Part shown: positions 50,476 through 59,042 of the stretch, piece after piece
Layout of the letters: each line of letters starts with the position of its first letter
Position numbering within the stretch: position 1 is the stretch's first letter
Assembly (NCBI RefSeq): GCF_006715305.1
Contig: NZ_VFMY01000001.1
Location: 4,154,001 to 4,218,000 of the forward strand
Reading direction: 5' to 3'
Length of the DNA stretch: 64,000 nt
DNA from: Arthrobacter sp. SLBN-100
GTDB taxonomy: Bacteria; Actinomycetota; Actinomycetes; Actinomycetales; Micrococcaceae
Position numbers and translations under genes: made by a program
The notes under the pieces: generated by a model
Told to the model about the DNA's origin: nothing
Database searches by the model: none
What the model saw: only the letters and a program-made list of their open reading frames with translations

Positions 50476-51921
50476 ATGACTAGTACTGCGAACCGTACCG
50501 CTGCACCCAAGGGCGACCTTCAAGATAACGGTCCCGAGCGCCCCAACCGCCGCCGCCGTATCCTACTGATGGTGGTGGCCGGCCTGACGATCCTGGGACT
50601 GGCTGCCCTCGTGCTGGGGGGTGGCATCCTCAACCCGGCTGCCACCTCGGAACCGGAGCACACCATGACAGCCGTACAGATCATCCCGCTCGTCATCCTT
50701 GTGGTGATGTTCGTCGTCGCCACCAAGTGGCCGCTGAACATCGGCGTGATGGGGCTAGTAGCCTCCTTCGGCGTCGGCTACTTCATGCTCGGGATGACGG
50801 ACAAGCAGATCCTCGAGGAATTCCCCGCCAGCATCGTCCTGACCATCATCGGCGTCACCTACTTCTTCAGCATGGCCCAGCGGAACGGCACCATCAACAT
50901 CATCGTCCAGACCTGCGTCCGCCTGGTCAGGGGCAAGACGATGCTGCTGCCCTGGGTCTTCTTCCTGATCGCTGCCGCGCTGACGTCGCTGGGCACTTTC
51001 TCGCCGGCCGCCGTCGCGCTGTTGGCACCGGCAGCCCTGGGCTTCGCTTACGAATCCCGCATCCACCCCGTTGTTATGGGCGCGTTCATCATCAACGGTG
51101 CCCACGCCGGCGGTTTTTCCCCGCTGTCCGTGGCCGGCGTGCTGGTCCACAACATTGCGGTTGAAAACGGGTTCCCCATTTCCCAGGGTGCACTGTTCAT
51201 CGCCAGCTTCGCCCTGAACCTCATCCTCTCAGTGCTGACCATCGTGCTGTTCGGCCTCCTGGGCAAGCTGCGCGACGGCGAAGGCGGCCAGCTCGCCGAC
51301 GTGGACACCACCAGCACCGGCCGCCCCCATGGCCAGCAGATCCTTACCCTGGTCCTGATCGCCGCGATGCTTGTCTGCACCTTGGGCTTCCACATGCCTA
51401 TCGGCTTCGTCGCCCTGTCCGCCGGGCTCCTGCTCGCCTTCGTGAACATCAAGGAACACCAGACGTTTATCGGCGGCGTCTCCTGGTCCACGGTCCTGCT
51501 GGTGGCCGGCATGATCACCTACGTCTCACTCCTGCAGCACGTGGGCGTCATCGACACCCTCGCCGAACAGGCCCTGGCACTCGGTGCACCCCTGCTCGTC
51601 GCGCTGGTCCTGTGCTACGTGATCGGCGTCGGCTCGGCCTTCGCCTCTTCCACCGCCCTGTTGACCGCGTTCATCCCGCTCGCCGGTCCGCTGCTGGCCA
51701 CCAGCGCCCTGAGCGCCTCCGGTACGGTCGCGGCTCTGGCCATTGCCGCCACCGTGGTGGATGTTTCGCCCTTCTCCACCGACGGCGCCCTGGTGGTTGC
51801 CAATGCCCGCGACAATGACCGGCAGCGCGTCTACAAGCAGCTGATGATGTACGCCGGCGGCGTGGTGCTGGTTGCTCCCGCTTTGGCCTGGGCCCTGCTG
51901 GTACCCACCGGCATCATGTAG
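50476..51921 (+). CDS. SLC13/MatC-type dicarboxylate or tricarboxylate carrier
   Basis: A 481-residue transporter with about 13 membrane helices. The layout fits the MatC (malonate/dicarboxylate carrier) group: an N-terminal helix, then AVQIIPLVILVVMFV and ALTSLGTFSPAAVALLAPAA, where the first conserved substrate loop lies, and ATVVDVSPFSTDGALVVAN in the second half with the matching loop. The RBS is GAGGAG. It should take up a carboxylate processed by the PrpF-like protein. A strong terminator follows. Confidence 0.83.
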   Translation: MTSTANRTAAPKGDLQDNGPERPNRRRRILLMVVAGLTILGLAALVLGGGILNPAATSEPEHTMTAVQIIPLVILVVMFVVATKWPLNIGVMGLVASFGVGYFMLGMTDKQILEEFPASIVLTIIGVTYFFSMAQRNGTINIIVQTCVRLVRGKTMLLPWVFFLIAAALTSLGTFSPAAVALLAPAALGFAYESRIHPVVMGAFIINGAHAGGFSPLSVAGVLVHNIAVENGFPISQGALFIASFALNLILSVLTIVLFGLLGKLRDGEGGQLADVDTTSTGRPHGQQILTLVLIAAMLVCTLGFHMPIGFVALSAGLLLAFVNIKEHQTFIGGVSWSTVLLVAGMITYVSLLQHVGVIDTLAEQALALGAPLLVALVLCYVIGVGSAFASSTALLTAFIPLAGPLLATSALSASGTVAALAIAATVVDVSPFSTDGALVVANARDNDRQRVYKQLMMYAGGVVLVAPALAWALLVPTGIM

Positions 51922-51949
51922 CCCGTACCCTCTGTCTGGACTTACCGGC

Positions 51950-51983
51950 AACGGCCCGTCAGTGCTTCGGCTGACGGGCCGTT
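51950..51983. terminator. hairpin terminator after the carrier gene
   Basis: AACGGCCCGTCAG pairs fully with CTGACGGGCCGTT over an eight-base loop, followed by GTCGTT. It ends the prpF-carrier operon and is suitable for the converging flavin monooxygenase gene too. Confidence 0.85.
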
Positions 51984-52001
51984 GTCGTTAAGAAGGCGGG
52001 T

Positions 52002-53300
52002 TCAGGGGCTCCGGCCCGCGAGGTGCTCCACCACGTGCTGGGCGTCGTCACCCACCAGTCCAAGCGTCGCGGAGGCGTGCCTCGTCAGCCAGGGAAGTCC
52101 GACGGCGTAGAGGCCGGGGACCTCAGTGACACCCTGGCTGTGCCGCGGATAGTTCCACTCGTCCAGCAGCGGGATGTCCAGGAAGCTGAAGTCCAGGCTG
52201 TAGCCAGTGGCCCAGATGATGGACCTGATGTTCTCCGCATCCAGGTCCAGCCGTCCGCCGGACTCCTGGGGAAGCCACGGATCGTCCGGGACCGGCTCGG
52301 CGGGCGGCGCATCGATGCCGGCGGCCTCAATGTAGGCATCCGCCAGCCTCAGGCGCTGGCTGAAGCCCGCCTCCACCAGCGCCAGACGTTCGGGAAGGTC
52401 GTCGCTGAAGGCGAGTACGCCGTCGTCCGCTCCCTCGAACCGGCCGTGCAGGCGGACGCCGCGGCGCCCCAGCTCCCGCACGTGGATGCTGTGGCCGCCG
52501 TCGTTGCCCGAGATTAGGGGATTGCACAGAAAACGGGCGGCGGGGGAGGGGAGGTTCTCCACCTGAAGGCCGTTGAAGCCATACTCCGGACCATGCAGGT
52601 TGAGCTGGAGGATCCAGTGGAGGACGTCCTGGCCGCGGTACCGGCGGGGCGCTTCCGGGCACGTTGAAACGGACAGGTGCACCTCGCGGCCGGCGTCCAG
52701 CAGGTCCTCGGTAATCTGGCCGCCGGACTGGCCGGTGCCCACCACCAGGACGGCGCCGTCAGGCAGCTGGCGCGGGTTGCGGTAGTCGTGGCTGTGCAGC
52801 TGGTGCACGTGAGCGGGGATGAACGCCGACGCCGGAGGGATGCGCGGGCGCTGGAAGGCGCCGTTTGCGAGGACGACGTTCGCCGCGGCCAGCGTGCCGC
52901 TGGTGGTTTCGGCCCTGAACGCGCCGTCTGCCCTGCTTATTCGGGTGACCTCCGTTCCCAGCTGCACCGGTGCGGCGATCCACTGGGCGTAGTCGCGGAA
53001 AAGGTCTATGACGGCATCCCGGGGGATGAAGGCGTCAGGCTCCCGGCCCTCGTAGGCGAGTCCCGGAAGCCTGCAGAAAAAGTTGGGCGTGTTCAGGTAA
53101 AAGGAGTCCCACCGGTCCTGCCACGCACCGCCGAGCCCGCTCCGCCGCTCCAGCAGCAGGTGCTCCACACCATGCCGGGTGAGCCAGTAACTGGCGGCCA
53201 GCCCCGCTTGGCCGGCACCAATGACCAGGGTGTTGATCATTCGCGGCAGCTCGCGGCCGGCGCTCGCCCCTTCACCGCTGGACGCCTTGGGTGTCTCCAT
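52002..53300 (-). CDS. flavin-containing monooxygenase, CzcO/TrkA-like
   Basis: A 432-residue flavoprotein. The FAD-binding motif is VIGAGQAGLAAS near residue 27, and a second dinucleotide fold VVGTGQSGGQI lies near 170. The FATGY-like motif is seen as IWATGYSLDFSFL. These resemble flavin monooxygenases and CzcO-type oxidoreductases. The substrate is unknown. Start 53300 has GGGAGAAAATT directly before it; 27 upstream codons are open but unconserved. Confidence 0.83.
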   Translation of the reverse strand: METPKASSGEGASAGRELPRMINTLVIGAGQAGLAASYWLTRHGVEHLLLERRSGLGGAWQDRWDSFYLNTPNFFCRLPGLAYEGREPDAFIPRDAVIDLFRDYAQWIAAPVQLGTEVTRISRADGAFRAETTSGTLAAANVVLANGAFQRPRIPPASAFIPAHVHQLHSHDYRNPRQLPDGAVLVVGTGQSGGQITEDLLDAGREVHLSVSTCPEAPRRYRGQDVLHWILQLNLHGPEYGFNGLQVENLPSPAARFLCNPLISGNDGGHSIHVRELGRRGVRLHGRFEGADDGVLAFSDDLPERLALVEAGFSQRLRLADAYIEAAGIDAPPAEPVPDDPWLPQESGGRLDLDAENIRSIIWATGYSLDFSFLDIPLLDEWNYPRHSQGVTEVPGLYAVGLPWLTRHASATLGLVGDDAQHVVEHLAGRSP

Positions 53301-53493
53301 AATTTTCTCCCGGTGCTCAGGAGGGAGTGGATCTGATGGCAGGATACGCCCGGACCGCCGCTGTGGTAATCCGTGTCCCAAAACTCATGTAGTGTTGATC
53401 CTGTTGTTGTGTTTATGCAGTTGGTAGTTCAGGCAGTACGCGCGGTCGAAAGTCCGCGTTCTTCTGAAGTAGCGGTTTTGAACACCCCACACC

Positions 53494-53536
53494 GGAGGAC
53501 CCGAAAGTCGGGACTTTTCCTCCACCTTCACGAAGG
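53494..53536 (+). promoter_or_regulatory. structured leader of the cold-shock gene
   Basis: Two hairpins can form just before the cold-shock start. One has outer arms GGAGG (53494) and CCTCC (53519) around CCCGA-AAG-TCGGG. The second, CCTTC-AC-GAAGG (53525-53536), covers the ribosome site GAAGGA. Cold-shock messages of other bacteria use such leaders to control translation. Here it is predicted from base pairing only. Confidence 0.5.
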
Positions 53537-53545
53537 ACAAAAATA

Positions 53546-53749
53546 ATGGCTACTGGTACCGTCAAATGGTTTAACGCTGAAAAGGGCTTCGGCTTCATTT
53601 CCCCCGATGACTCCTCACAGGATGTTTTCGCACACTACTCTGCGATCAACTCCAACGGCTTCCGCTCCCTCGAAGAGAACCAGAAGGTTTCCTTCGAAAC
53701 CGAGCAGGGCCCCAAGGGTCCCCAGGCCACCAACATCCAGGCTCTCTAA
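53546..53749 (+). CDS. cspA: cold-shock protein (CspA family)
   Basis: A 67-residue single-domain RNA/DNA chaperone. The two RNA-binding motifs are clear: [10 protein letters not shown] and DVFAHYSAI. The start [10 protein letters not shown] and the end [10 protein letters not shown] are typical of actinobacterial CspA proteins. It binds single-stranded RNA, opening secondary structure. The leader of about 150 bases is long and structured, and a strong terminator follows, so it is a single-gene transcript. Confidence 0.95.
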   Translation: MATGTVKWFNAEKGFGFISPDDSSQDVFAHYSAINSNGFRSLEENQKVSFETEQGPKGPQATNIQAL

Positions 53750-53788
53750 TTTTTTAGGGAAACTGGGGCCTCAGGGTTTCAATTTTTA

Positions 53789-53819
53789 GCAGGGCCGGTC
53801 ACTGACCGGCCCTGCTTTT
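53789..53819 (+). terminator. hairpin terminator after the cold-shock gene
   Basis: GCAGGGCCGGTCA pairs with TGACCGGCCCTGC around a very short loop and is followed by TTTTG. This is a classic factor-independent terminator. Confidence 0.88.
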
Positions 53820-53991
53820 GCTTAACCCGGTAGTGCTACCAACGGCTTCGGCCACGATGTTACGGGCAGCGCGGCAGCGGTCCCTGCGGCATTCGCGGCC
53901 GTGATCCGCAGGGACGGTCCTGGCCAGCACCGCTCATGCGGGCCAGGGCCGCCCATCCGGGAAGCAACCACCGGCGGCTCAACCCGCCTGT

Positions 53992-54726
53992 TCAGCGCAG
54001 CCCCATCGCGTTGCGGACCTCATCCAGAATGTGGTGCATCGCCGTCTCGGCGGCACCGGCGTCTCCTCCGGCCACGGCGGCGGCCACATCCTCGTGTGCC
54101 TGGAGCGCTTCGTTCCGCGGCTTGAACGGCATGAGCCCCTGCTTGGTCCGGCTGGTCAGCACCTCGGCCACCATGCCTTCCAGGGCAAGGAACATTTCGT
54201 TGCCGCAGCTCTCCAGCAGCAGGCAGTGAAACTCGATGTCCGCCGCCAGGAACGCCTCCAGCTCTCCGGCCTCGCCCAGGCGGCGCAGGTCGGCGGCAAG
54301 GGAAGTCAGCTTGGCCCGTTCGGCGGCGCTCGCCCTGCGGGCCGCCCCGGCTGCGGCAATGGGCTCGACGGCGATGCGCAGCTCCGTGAGACTGCTGTAC
54401 TGGATTTCCCGCCGGTCCGAGGCAAGCCGCCAACGCACCAGTTTGGGGTCGAAGACATTCCAGAACCGGCGTTCCTGCACCACGATGCCCACCCGGCGAC
54501 GCGAGTACACCAGGTTCATTGATTCGAGGACCTTCATGGTGTCCCGGGCCACGGTGCGCGAAATCCCGTATTCCTGCTGCAACCCCTCCAGGGTGAGCCG
54601 GCTTCCGGGCGGCAGGTCGCCGGAGGCGATCGCTACGCCAAGCGCCTCAACAACGCGCCCCTGCATGGCGGGGGAGGGTCCGCCGTCGTCCGCGTTGTCC
54701 GGGTCCTGTGGTGTCGCCGTCGACAT
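53992..54726 (-). CDS. GntR/FadR-family regulator of the gluconate genes
   Basis: A 244-residue repressor. The winged helix covers about 22-90: VVEALGVAIASGDLPPGSRL, EYGISRTVARDTMKVLESM. The C-terminal FCD domain has LTELRIAVEPIAAAGAARRA and FHCLLLESCGNEMF, with metal-binding His residues in DIEFHCLL and in MHHILDEV. Divergent from gntK, it is probably the gluconate-responsive repressor. Start 54726 is preceded by GGAAGGCAGGAAG. The frame is open for another 450 bases upstream without a family match. Confidence 0.87.
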   Translation of the reverse strand: MSTATPQDPDNADDGGPSPAMQGRVVEALGVAIASGDLPPGSRLTLEGLQQEYGISRTVARDTMKVLESMNLVYSRRRVGIVVQERRFWNVFDPKLVRWRLASDRREIQYSSLTELRIAVEPIAAAGAARRASAAERAKLTSLAADLRRLGEAGELEAFLAADIEFHCLLLESCGNEMFLALEGMVAEVLTSRTKQGLMPFKPRNEALQAHEDVAAAVAGGDAGAAETAMHHILDEVRNAMGLR

Positions 54727-54804
54727 CTTCCTGCCTTCCTCTGCGCGCCTGCGCGGTACCAGCCTACCCAAAGATGGCTGAAAGGTATGACTTGTGACAC
54801 GCAA

Positions 54805-54841
54805 AGATAGTATCTGTGCACGAAAAAGGTGATACCTTATC
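54805..54841. promoter_or_regulatory. two GATA-N-TATC palindromes in the gntR/gntK promoter
   Basis: AGATAGTATCT (54805-54815) and GATACCTTATC (54831-54841) share inverted GATA/TATC arms and are 15 bases apart. They lie between the GntR-type gene and gntK and are good candidates for the repressor's sites. No binding data are at hand. Confidence 0.6.
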
Positions 54842-54916
54842 TCCAGCGCGTTTCCTCCAAGGATGCGCAAAGAGCTTTCTTCCCTAAGCCAACGGCGTCT
54901 TCTTCGGAGGTAAAAC

Positions 54917-55453
54917 ATGCAGTATCCAGCCACGCACCTGGTGGTGATGGGCGTTGCCGGTTCCGGCAAATCCACCCTCGCGGCAGCTCTCTCCCAGCAG
55001 CTCGGGTGGGTCTGCGCCGAAGCGGACGAGTTCCACCCGCAGTCCAACATCGAGAAGATGAGCCAGGGCATTCCGTTACAGGATGAGGACCGCTGGCCCT
55101 GGCTGCAGGAAATCCAGAACTGGATGACAGTCAAGGCCCAAGCGGGTACAAGCACGGTGCTGACCTGCTCCGCCCTCAAGCAGAGCTACCGCCGGCTGCT
55201 GGCCCAGGCGGAGGGCCGCGTCCTTTTCCTGCACCTTCACGGTGAAGCGGACCTGATCGGCCAGCGCATGCAGGGCCGCGAGGGCCACTTCATGCCGCCC
55301 ACGCTCCTGCCCAGCCAGCTGGCCACCCTTGAGCCGCTGAGCGACGAGGAGATCGCTGCCGGAAGTCTCCGGCTGGACATTTCCAAGTCGCCGGAAGAGC
55401 TGGTCAAAACCATCATCGCCGCGCTGCAGCTTCCCGCAGACCAGGCATCCTAA
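54917..55453 (+). CDS. gntK: gluconokinase
   Basis: A 178-residue kinase that makes 6-phosphogluconate from gluconate. The P-loop is VMGVAGSGKSTLA, followed by EADEFHPQSNIEKMSQGIPL and DRWPWL, then LTCSALKQSYRRLL and GHFMPPTLLPSQLATLEPL. All are the diagnostic motifs. The start has GGAGG eight bases upstream. It lies 44 bases before the permease gene in one operon. Confidence 0.95.
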   Translation: MQYPATHLVVMGVAGSGKSTLAAALSQQLGWVCAEADEFHPQSNIEKMSQGIPLQDEDRWPWLQEIQNWMTVKAQAGTSTVLTCSALKQSYRRLLAQAEGRVLFLHLHGEADLIGQRMQGREGHFMPPTLLPSQLATLEPLSDEEIAAGSLRLDISKSPEELVKTIIAALQLPADQAS

Positions 55454-55497
55454 GCCTTCCCCCAATCCCCCCAACAATCCTGTTTCAAAGGAGAATC

Positions 55498-56901
55498 ATG
55501 ACCATCGAAGGATGGACCCAGACGCTGGGCGCAGGCCCGCTGCTGCTCATCGCCGCGGCCGCGATCGTCGCCCTGCTGTTCCTGATCATCAAGCTGCGGA
55601 TGCACGCGCTGATCGCCCTGATCCTCATCAGCCTTGCCACGGCCTTCGCCACCGGCATCCCCGCCAACCAGGTGGTGCCCGTCCTGATCAACGGCTTCGG
55701 CACAACGCTGGGCACCGTGGCACTCCTCGTGGGCCTCGGCGCGATGCTCGGCCGGATCGTGGAGACCAGTGGCGGCGCCAAGGTGCTGGCCGACTACCTC
55801 ATCGGCGTCTTCGGTGAGAAGCGCGCGCCGTTCGCCCTGGGCCTGGCCTCACTGATCTTCGGCTTCCCCATCTTCTTCGACGCCGGCCTGGTAGTGATGC
55901 TGCCCGTCGTCTTCGCCGTGGCCCACCGCCTGGGCGGGGGAGTGCTCCGCTACGGCCTGCCCGCAGCCGGCGCGTTCTCGGTGATGCACATCTTCCTGCC
56001 GCCGCACCCGGGCCCGGTCTCCGCCGCCGCCTTCTTTGACGCCAACATCGGCCTGGTCCTGATTGCGGGCCTCATCACTGCCATTCCCACCTGGTACGTC
56101 ACCGCCTACCTGTACGGCCTCTACACCGGCAAGAAGCTGGTCCTGCCCGTGCCGGAGCTCCTCGGCCACGCCAGCGCCGAAGCCGAATCCCACCCGCCAC
56201 GCTTCCGCACCATCGTGGGACTGCTGCTCCTGCCGCTGGTCCTGATCTTCCTGAACACCGGACTGAACACGCTGGCCACCTCCGGAGTGCTGGCCAAGGA
56301 AGTCAAGAACGAGCAGTGGTTCCAGGTCCTGCGCACCATCGGTGAAACCCCGGTTGCGCTGCTGATCGCCGTGATCGTGGCCATGTTCGTTCTTGGCGCC
56401 AAGCGCGGCAAGGATGCCGGCGCAATCGAGAAGCTGCTCGAATCCTCCCTGGGGCCGGTTTGCTCCGTCATCCTGATCACCGGCGCCGGCGGCATGTTCG
56501 GCGGCGTCCTGCGCACCTCCGGCATCGGCGCCGCACTGGCCGACGTCCTGGGCAACCTGGGCATTCCGCTCATCCTGGCCGGCTTCCTGGTCTCGGCCAT
56601 CCTGCGCATCGCCCAGGGTTCTGCCACTGTGGCCCTGACCACCACGGCAGGCCTCATCGCACCGGCCGTGGCGCTGGCCGGACTGAACGGCATGCAGGTG
56701 GCCGCCCTGGTTATCGCAGTGGCCGCCGGCTCCGTCGTGGTCTCCCACGTCAACGACTCCGGCTTCTGGCTGGTGGGCCGGTTCTTCGGCATGGACGTCA
56801 AGACCACGTTGAAGACCTGGACCGTGATGGAAACCTTCATCGGCGTGATGGGCTTCGCCATCGCAGCCGCGATTTTCCTGGTGGCCGGCCTGGCGGGCTG
56901 A
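55498..56901 (+). CDS. gntP: gluconate permease, GntP family
   Basis: A 467-residue transporter with about 12-14 membrane helices. GntP-family features include GFGTTLGTVALLVGLGAMLG, FFDAGLVVMLPVVFAVAHRL (the conserved loop near residue 130), IFLPPHPGPVSAA and VVVSHVNDSGFWLVGRFF. It imports gluconate for gntK. It starts after AAAGGAGAATC and is followed by a strong terminator. Confidence 0.93.
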   Translation: MTIEGWTQTLGAGPLLLIAAAAIVALLFLIIKLRMHALIALILISLATAFATGIPANQVVPVLINGFGTTLGTVALLVGLGAMLGRIVETSGGAKVLADYLIGVFGEKRAPFALGLASLIFGFPIFFDAGLVVMLPVVFAVAHRLGGGVLRYGLPAAGAFSVMHIFLPPHPGPVSAAAFFDANIGLVLIAGLITAIPTWYVTAYLYGLYTGKKLVLPVPELLGHASAEAESHPPRFRTIVGLLLLPLVLIFLNTGLNTLATSGVLAKEVKNEQWFQVLRTIGETPVALLIAVIVAMFVLGAKRGKDAGAIEKLLESSLGPVCSVILITGAGGMFGGVLRTSGIGAALADVLGNLGIPLILAGFLVSAILRIAQGSATVALTTTAGLIAPAVALAGLNGMQVAALVIAVAAGSVVVSHVNDSGFWLVGRFFGMDVKTTLKTWTVMETFIGVMGFAIAAAIFLVAGLAG

Positions 56902-56934
56902 CTTCCCTCCCAGCCACGGCTGACGAACAACAGC

Positions 56935-56970
56935 GGCGGGGCGCCCAGCAGAAATGCTGGGCGCCCCGCC
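56935..56970. terminator. hairpin terminator after gntP
   Basis: GGCGGGGCGCCCAGCA pairs perfectly with TGCTGGGCGCCCCGCC around GAAA. The stem of 16 base pairs is very stable and ends the gluconate operon. No clear T-run follows. Confidence 0.88.
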
Positions 56971-56981
56971 GTCGTAGTACC

Positions 56982-57008
56982 CGGGGTTTCGGCAGGCTCA
57001 ACCACCGG
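56982..57008. repeat. single copy of the dispersed repeat (inverted)
   Basis: GGGGTTTCGGCAGGC followed by TCAACCACCGG is a copy in the opposite direction to most. It lies between the gntP terminator and the TfoX-like gene. Confidence 0.78.
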
Positions 57009-57052
57009 AAATGGGGTTCGGGCTCAAGCCCGCGGTCGCACCCGCCCGCTGA

Positions 57053-57439
57053 CTACTGGCCGGCTGCCCGGGCTTTGGTGGCCTTTGGCTCTTTCGGCGG
57101 GAGCGTGGAAATGTACTCGAAGGCCTTGCGGATCCAGGCTTTCGCCCGTGCGTCGTCGCCGTCGCCTTCCTCGTTCCACATCGCCGGCAGTCCCGTGTAG
57201 CCGCCCATCGGCCGCTCGGCCGGCCCGAAGGGGACAGTCCGTTCCGCGCTTTCGAGTTCGTCCCGGTCCGCCGGGGAGAGCTTGATGCCGATAGTGGGTC
57301 CAAACAGCCCGGCGAACATGTTGCCGTTCACGAAGGCACCCAGGTTGCCGAACATGGGCTTGACCACCACGTCCGGGTGGTCCGGGACCAAGGACCTGAA
57401 CCGATCCTTGTCCTCGTCTGACGCTTTCGGCATCTCCAT
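57053..57439 (-). CDS. TfoX/Sxy N-terminal domain protein
   Basis: A 128-residue protein with a TfoX N-terminal domain: FRSLVPDHPDVVVKPMFGNLGAF (seen as VVVKPMFGNLGAF), FAGLFGPTIGIKLSP and FGPAERPMGGYTGLP. Members of this domain regulate competence in proteobacteria, but in actinobacteria the role is unknown. The tail is basic (KEPKATKARAAGQ). Start 57439 is preceded by AAAGGGAAACAC; a longer open frame upstream is not conserved. Confidence 0.8.
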   Translation of the reverse strand: MEMPKASDEDKDRFRSLVPDHPDVVVKPMFGNLGAFVNGNMFAGLFGPTIGIKLSPADRDELESAERTVPFGPAERPMGGYTGLPAMWNEEGDGDDARAKAWIRKAFEYISTLPPKEPKATKARAAGQ

Positions 57440-57585
57440 GTGTTTCCCTTTCCCGGACCTCGGCTGTGTGTGCAGGATATGCCCTGCCAGGTGCACCGGG
57501 GAACACCCGCACGCCCGCCGTCGTTGTGCCAAAAGGCAACGCACTCAAGCAGGCGTTGAGACCGGACCGACCAAAGGACTTACCC

Positions 57586-58410
57586 TTGACTCCTCGCACT
57601 ATCGTGATCACCGGCGCCAGCGACGGCATTGGCGCAGCAGCCGCCCGGACCCTGGCGAAGGCAGGGGAGCAGGTGGTCGTCGTCGGCCGGTCCGACGAGA
57701 AGACCCGCGCCATTGCCAAGGAGCTGGACGCGGACTACTTCGTCAGTGACTTCGCCGAACTCGCGCAGGTGCGCACCCTCGCCGCGCAGCTGATGTCCGA
57801 CTACCCGCGCATCGACGTCCTGGCCAACAACGCCGGCGGCATCATGGGCAGGCGCGCCCTCACCGTGGACGGCAACGAGTCCACCTTCCAGATCAACCAC
57901 CTGGCGCCGTTCCTGCTCACCACGCTGCTGATGGACACCCTTACCGCCAGCAACGCCAAGGTGATCAACACCGCCAGCGCCGCCAACGGCTTCGGCAAGC
58001 TGGACCTCTTCGACCTCACGGCCGAGCACGGCTACTCCACCAACCGCGCCTACGGCACCGGCAAGCTCGCCAATATCCTGTTCACCTCCGAGCTGGACCG
58101 GCGCTACGCAAGCCAGGGCATTACGACGGCGGCATTCCACCCGGGCGTGGTCCGCACCAACTTCGCGGCGGAGTCCACCAGCCCGTTCCGGCATGCGTAC
58201 AAGACCCTCCTCAACCGGTTCATGCTCACCCCGGACCAGGGCGCCGACACCCTGTTGTGGCTCATCAACGGCACCGCGGGCAAGGACTGGATCTCCGGCG
58301 CCTACTACGCCAAGCGCGCCCTGGCCAAGGCCAACCCGCAGGCCTATGACGCCGAACTTGCCCGGGGGCTGTGGGAGAAGAGCGAAGAGCTGGTTGCGCC
58401 CGCTTCCTAG
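57586..58410 (+). CDS. short-chain dehydrogenase/reductase
   Basis: A 274-residue SDR of the WW-domain oxidoreductase/retinol dehydrogenase-like group. NAD(P) motif TGASDGIGAA, then NNAGGIMGRR, catalytic Ser in NTASAANGFG and Tyr-Lys in AYGTGKLAN. The probable start is TTG at 57586, since AAAGGAC precedes it and the protein then begins at the first strand; a GTG 120 bases upstream is in frame. The 3' end overlaps the PaiB-like gene tail to tail by four bases. The substrate is unknown. Confidence 0.83.
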   Translation: MTPRTIVITGASDGIGAAAARTLAKAGEQVVVVGRSDEKTRAIAKELDADYFVSDFAELAQVRTLAAQLMSDYPRIDVLANNAGGIMGRRALTVDGNESTFQINHLAPFLLTTLLMDTLTASNAKVINTASAANGFGKLDLFDLTAEHGYSTNRAYGTGKLANILFTSELDRRYASQGITTAAFHPGVVRTNFAAESTSPFRHAYKTLLNRFMLTPDQGADTLLWLINGTAGKDWISGAYYAKRALAKANPQAYDAELARGLWEKSEELVAPAS

Positions 58411-59039
58411 GTTCGTGCCGTACCCCGCGCCTGCTCCACCTCCGCGGCAATCCCCGTCTGCCCTCTGGCGGTAAGCCCGGCCACCACGCCGTCAATGTCG
58501 GCATCGGGCCGGTTCTGGCTCAGCTTGGCCTTCGCCTCGATCCGGGTGATCACCAGTTCCACGCCCACGATGGCCCGCAGTTGGCCGGTGATGAAGCGCT
58601 CAGGCGCGTCGTCCACGCTCCACGGCTGGTCGAACCCAGCCTCGTGCACCCCGGTGAGCCGCCGGACCTGGCGGGAAATCCATTCCGGATCGTCATGGAC
58701 CACCAGCCGCCCGTAGACGTGGGCGGTTGTGTAGTTCCAGGTGGGAACAACCCGTCCATGTTCAGCCTTGGAGGCGTACCAGGACGGCGAGACGTAGGCG
58801 TCCGCTCCCTGGATGATGGCCAGCGATTCCGCGGCCGCGGGTTCGGACCACTGCATGTTGTTCCGGGCAACGTGCCCCTGCAGCGCTCCGCGCTCTCCGA
58901 CGTCGGGATCATAGACAACCGGCAGGAGCGTAGCGAGGAGGCCCTGCGGCGTCATGGTGACCAGGTTGGCCGCGCCGGGGCGGTCAAGGAGGTGCTGGAC
59001 CGTCTCGGGACTGGCGGTGAAATGGGCTGGGGTGTACAT
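58407..59039 (-). CDS. PaiB-type FMN-binding protein
   Basis: A 210-residue split-barrel protein: MYTPAHFTAS at the start, GHVARNNMQWSE, YVSPSWYASKAEHGRVVPTWNY (as SPSWYASK and VVPTWNY), and TRIEAKAKLSQNR near the end. These match PaiB-type proteins, which are annotated as negative regulators in Bacillus but look like flavin or heme binding enzymes. It is close to the EamA carrier gene on the same strand (3 bases apart). Confidence 0.87.
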   Translation of the reverse strand: MYTPAHFTASPETVQHLLDRPGAANLVTMTPQGLLATLLPVVYDPDVGERGALQGHVARNNMQWSEPAAAESLAIIQGADAYVSPSWYASKAEHGRVVPTWNYTTAHVYGRLVVHDDPEWISRQVRRLTGVHEAGFDQPWSVDDAPERFITGQLRAIVGVELVITRIEAKAKLSQNRPDADIDGVVAGLTARGQTGIAAEVEQARGTART

Positions 59040-59042
59040 GGT

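Noticed and set aside
53413-53598. A 61-residue minus-strand open frame over the cold-shock leader
   Set aside because: It is antisense to the cspA start and leader, has no ribosome site, and is explained by the leader structure.
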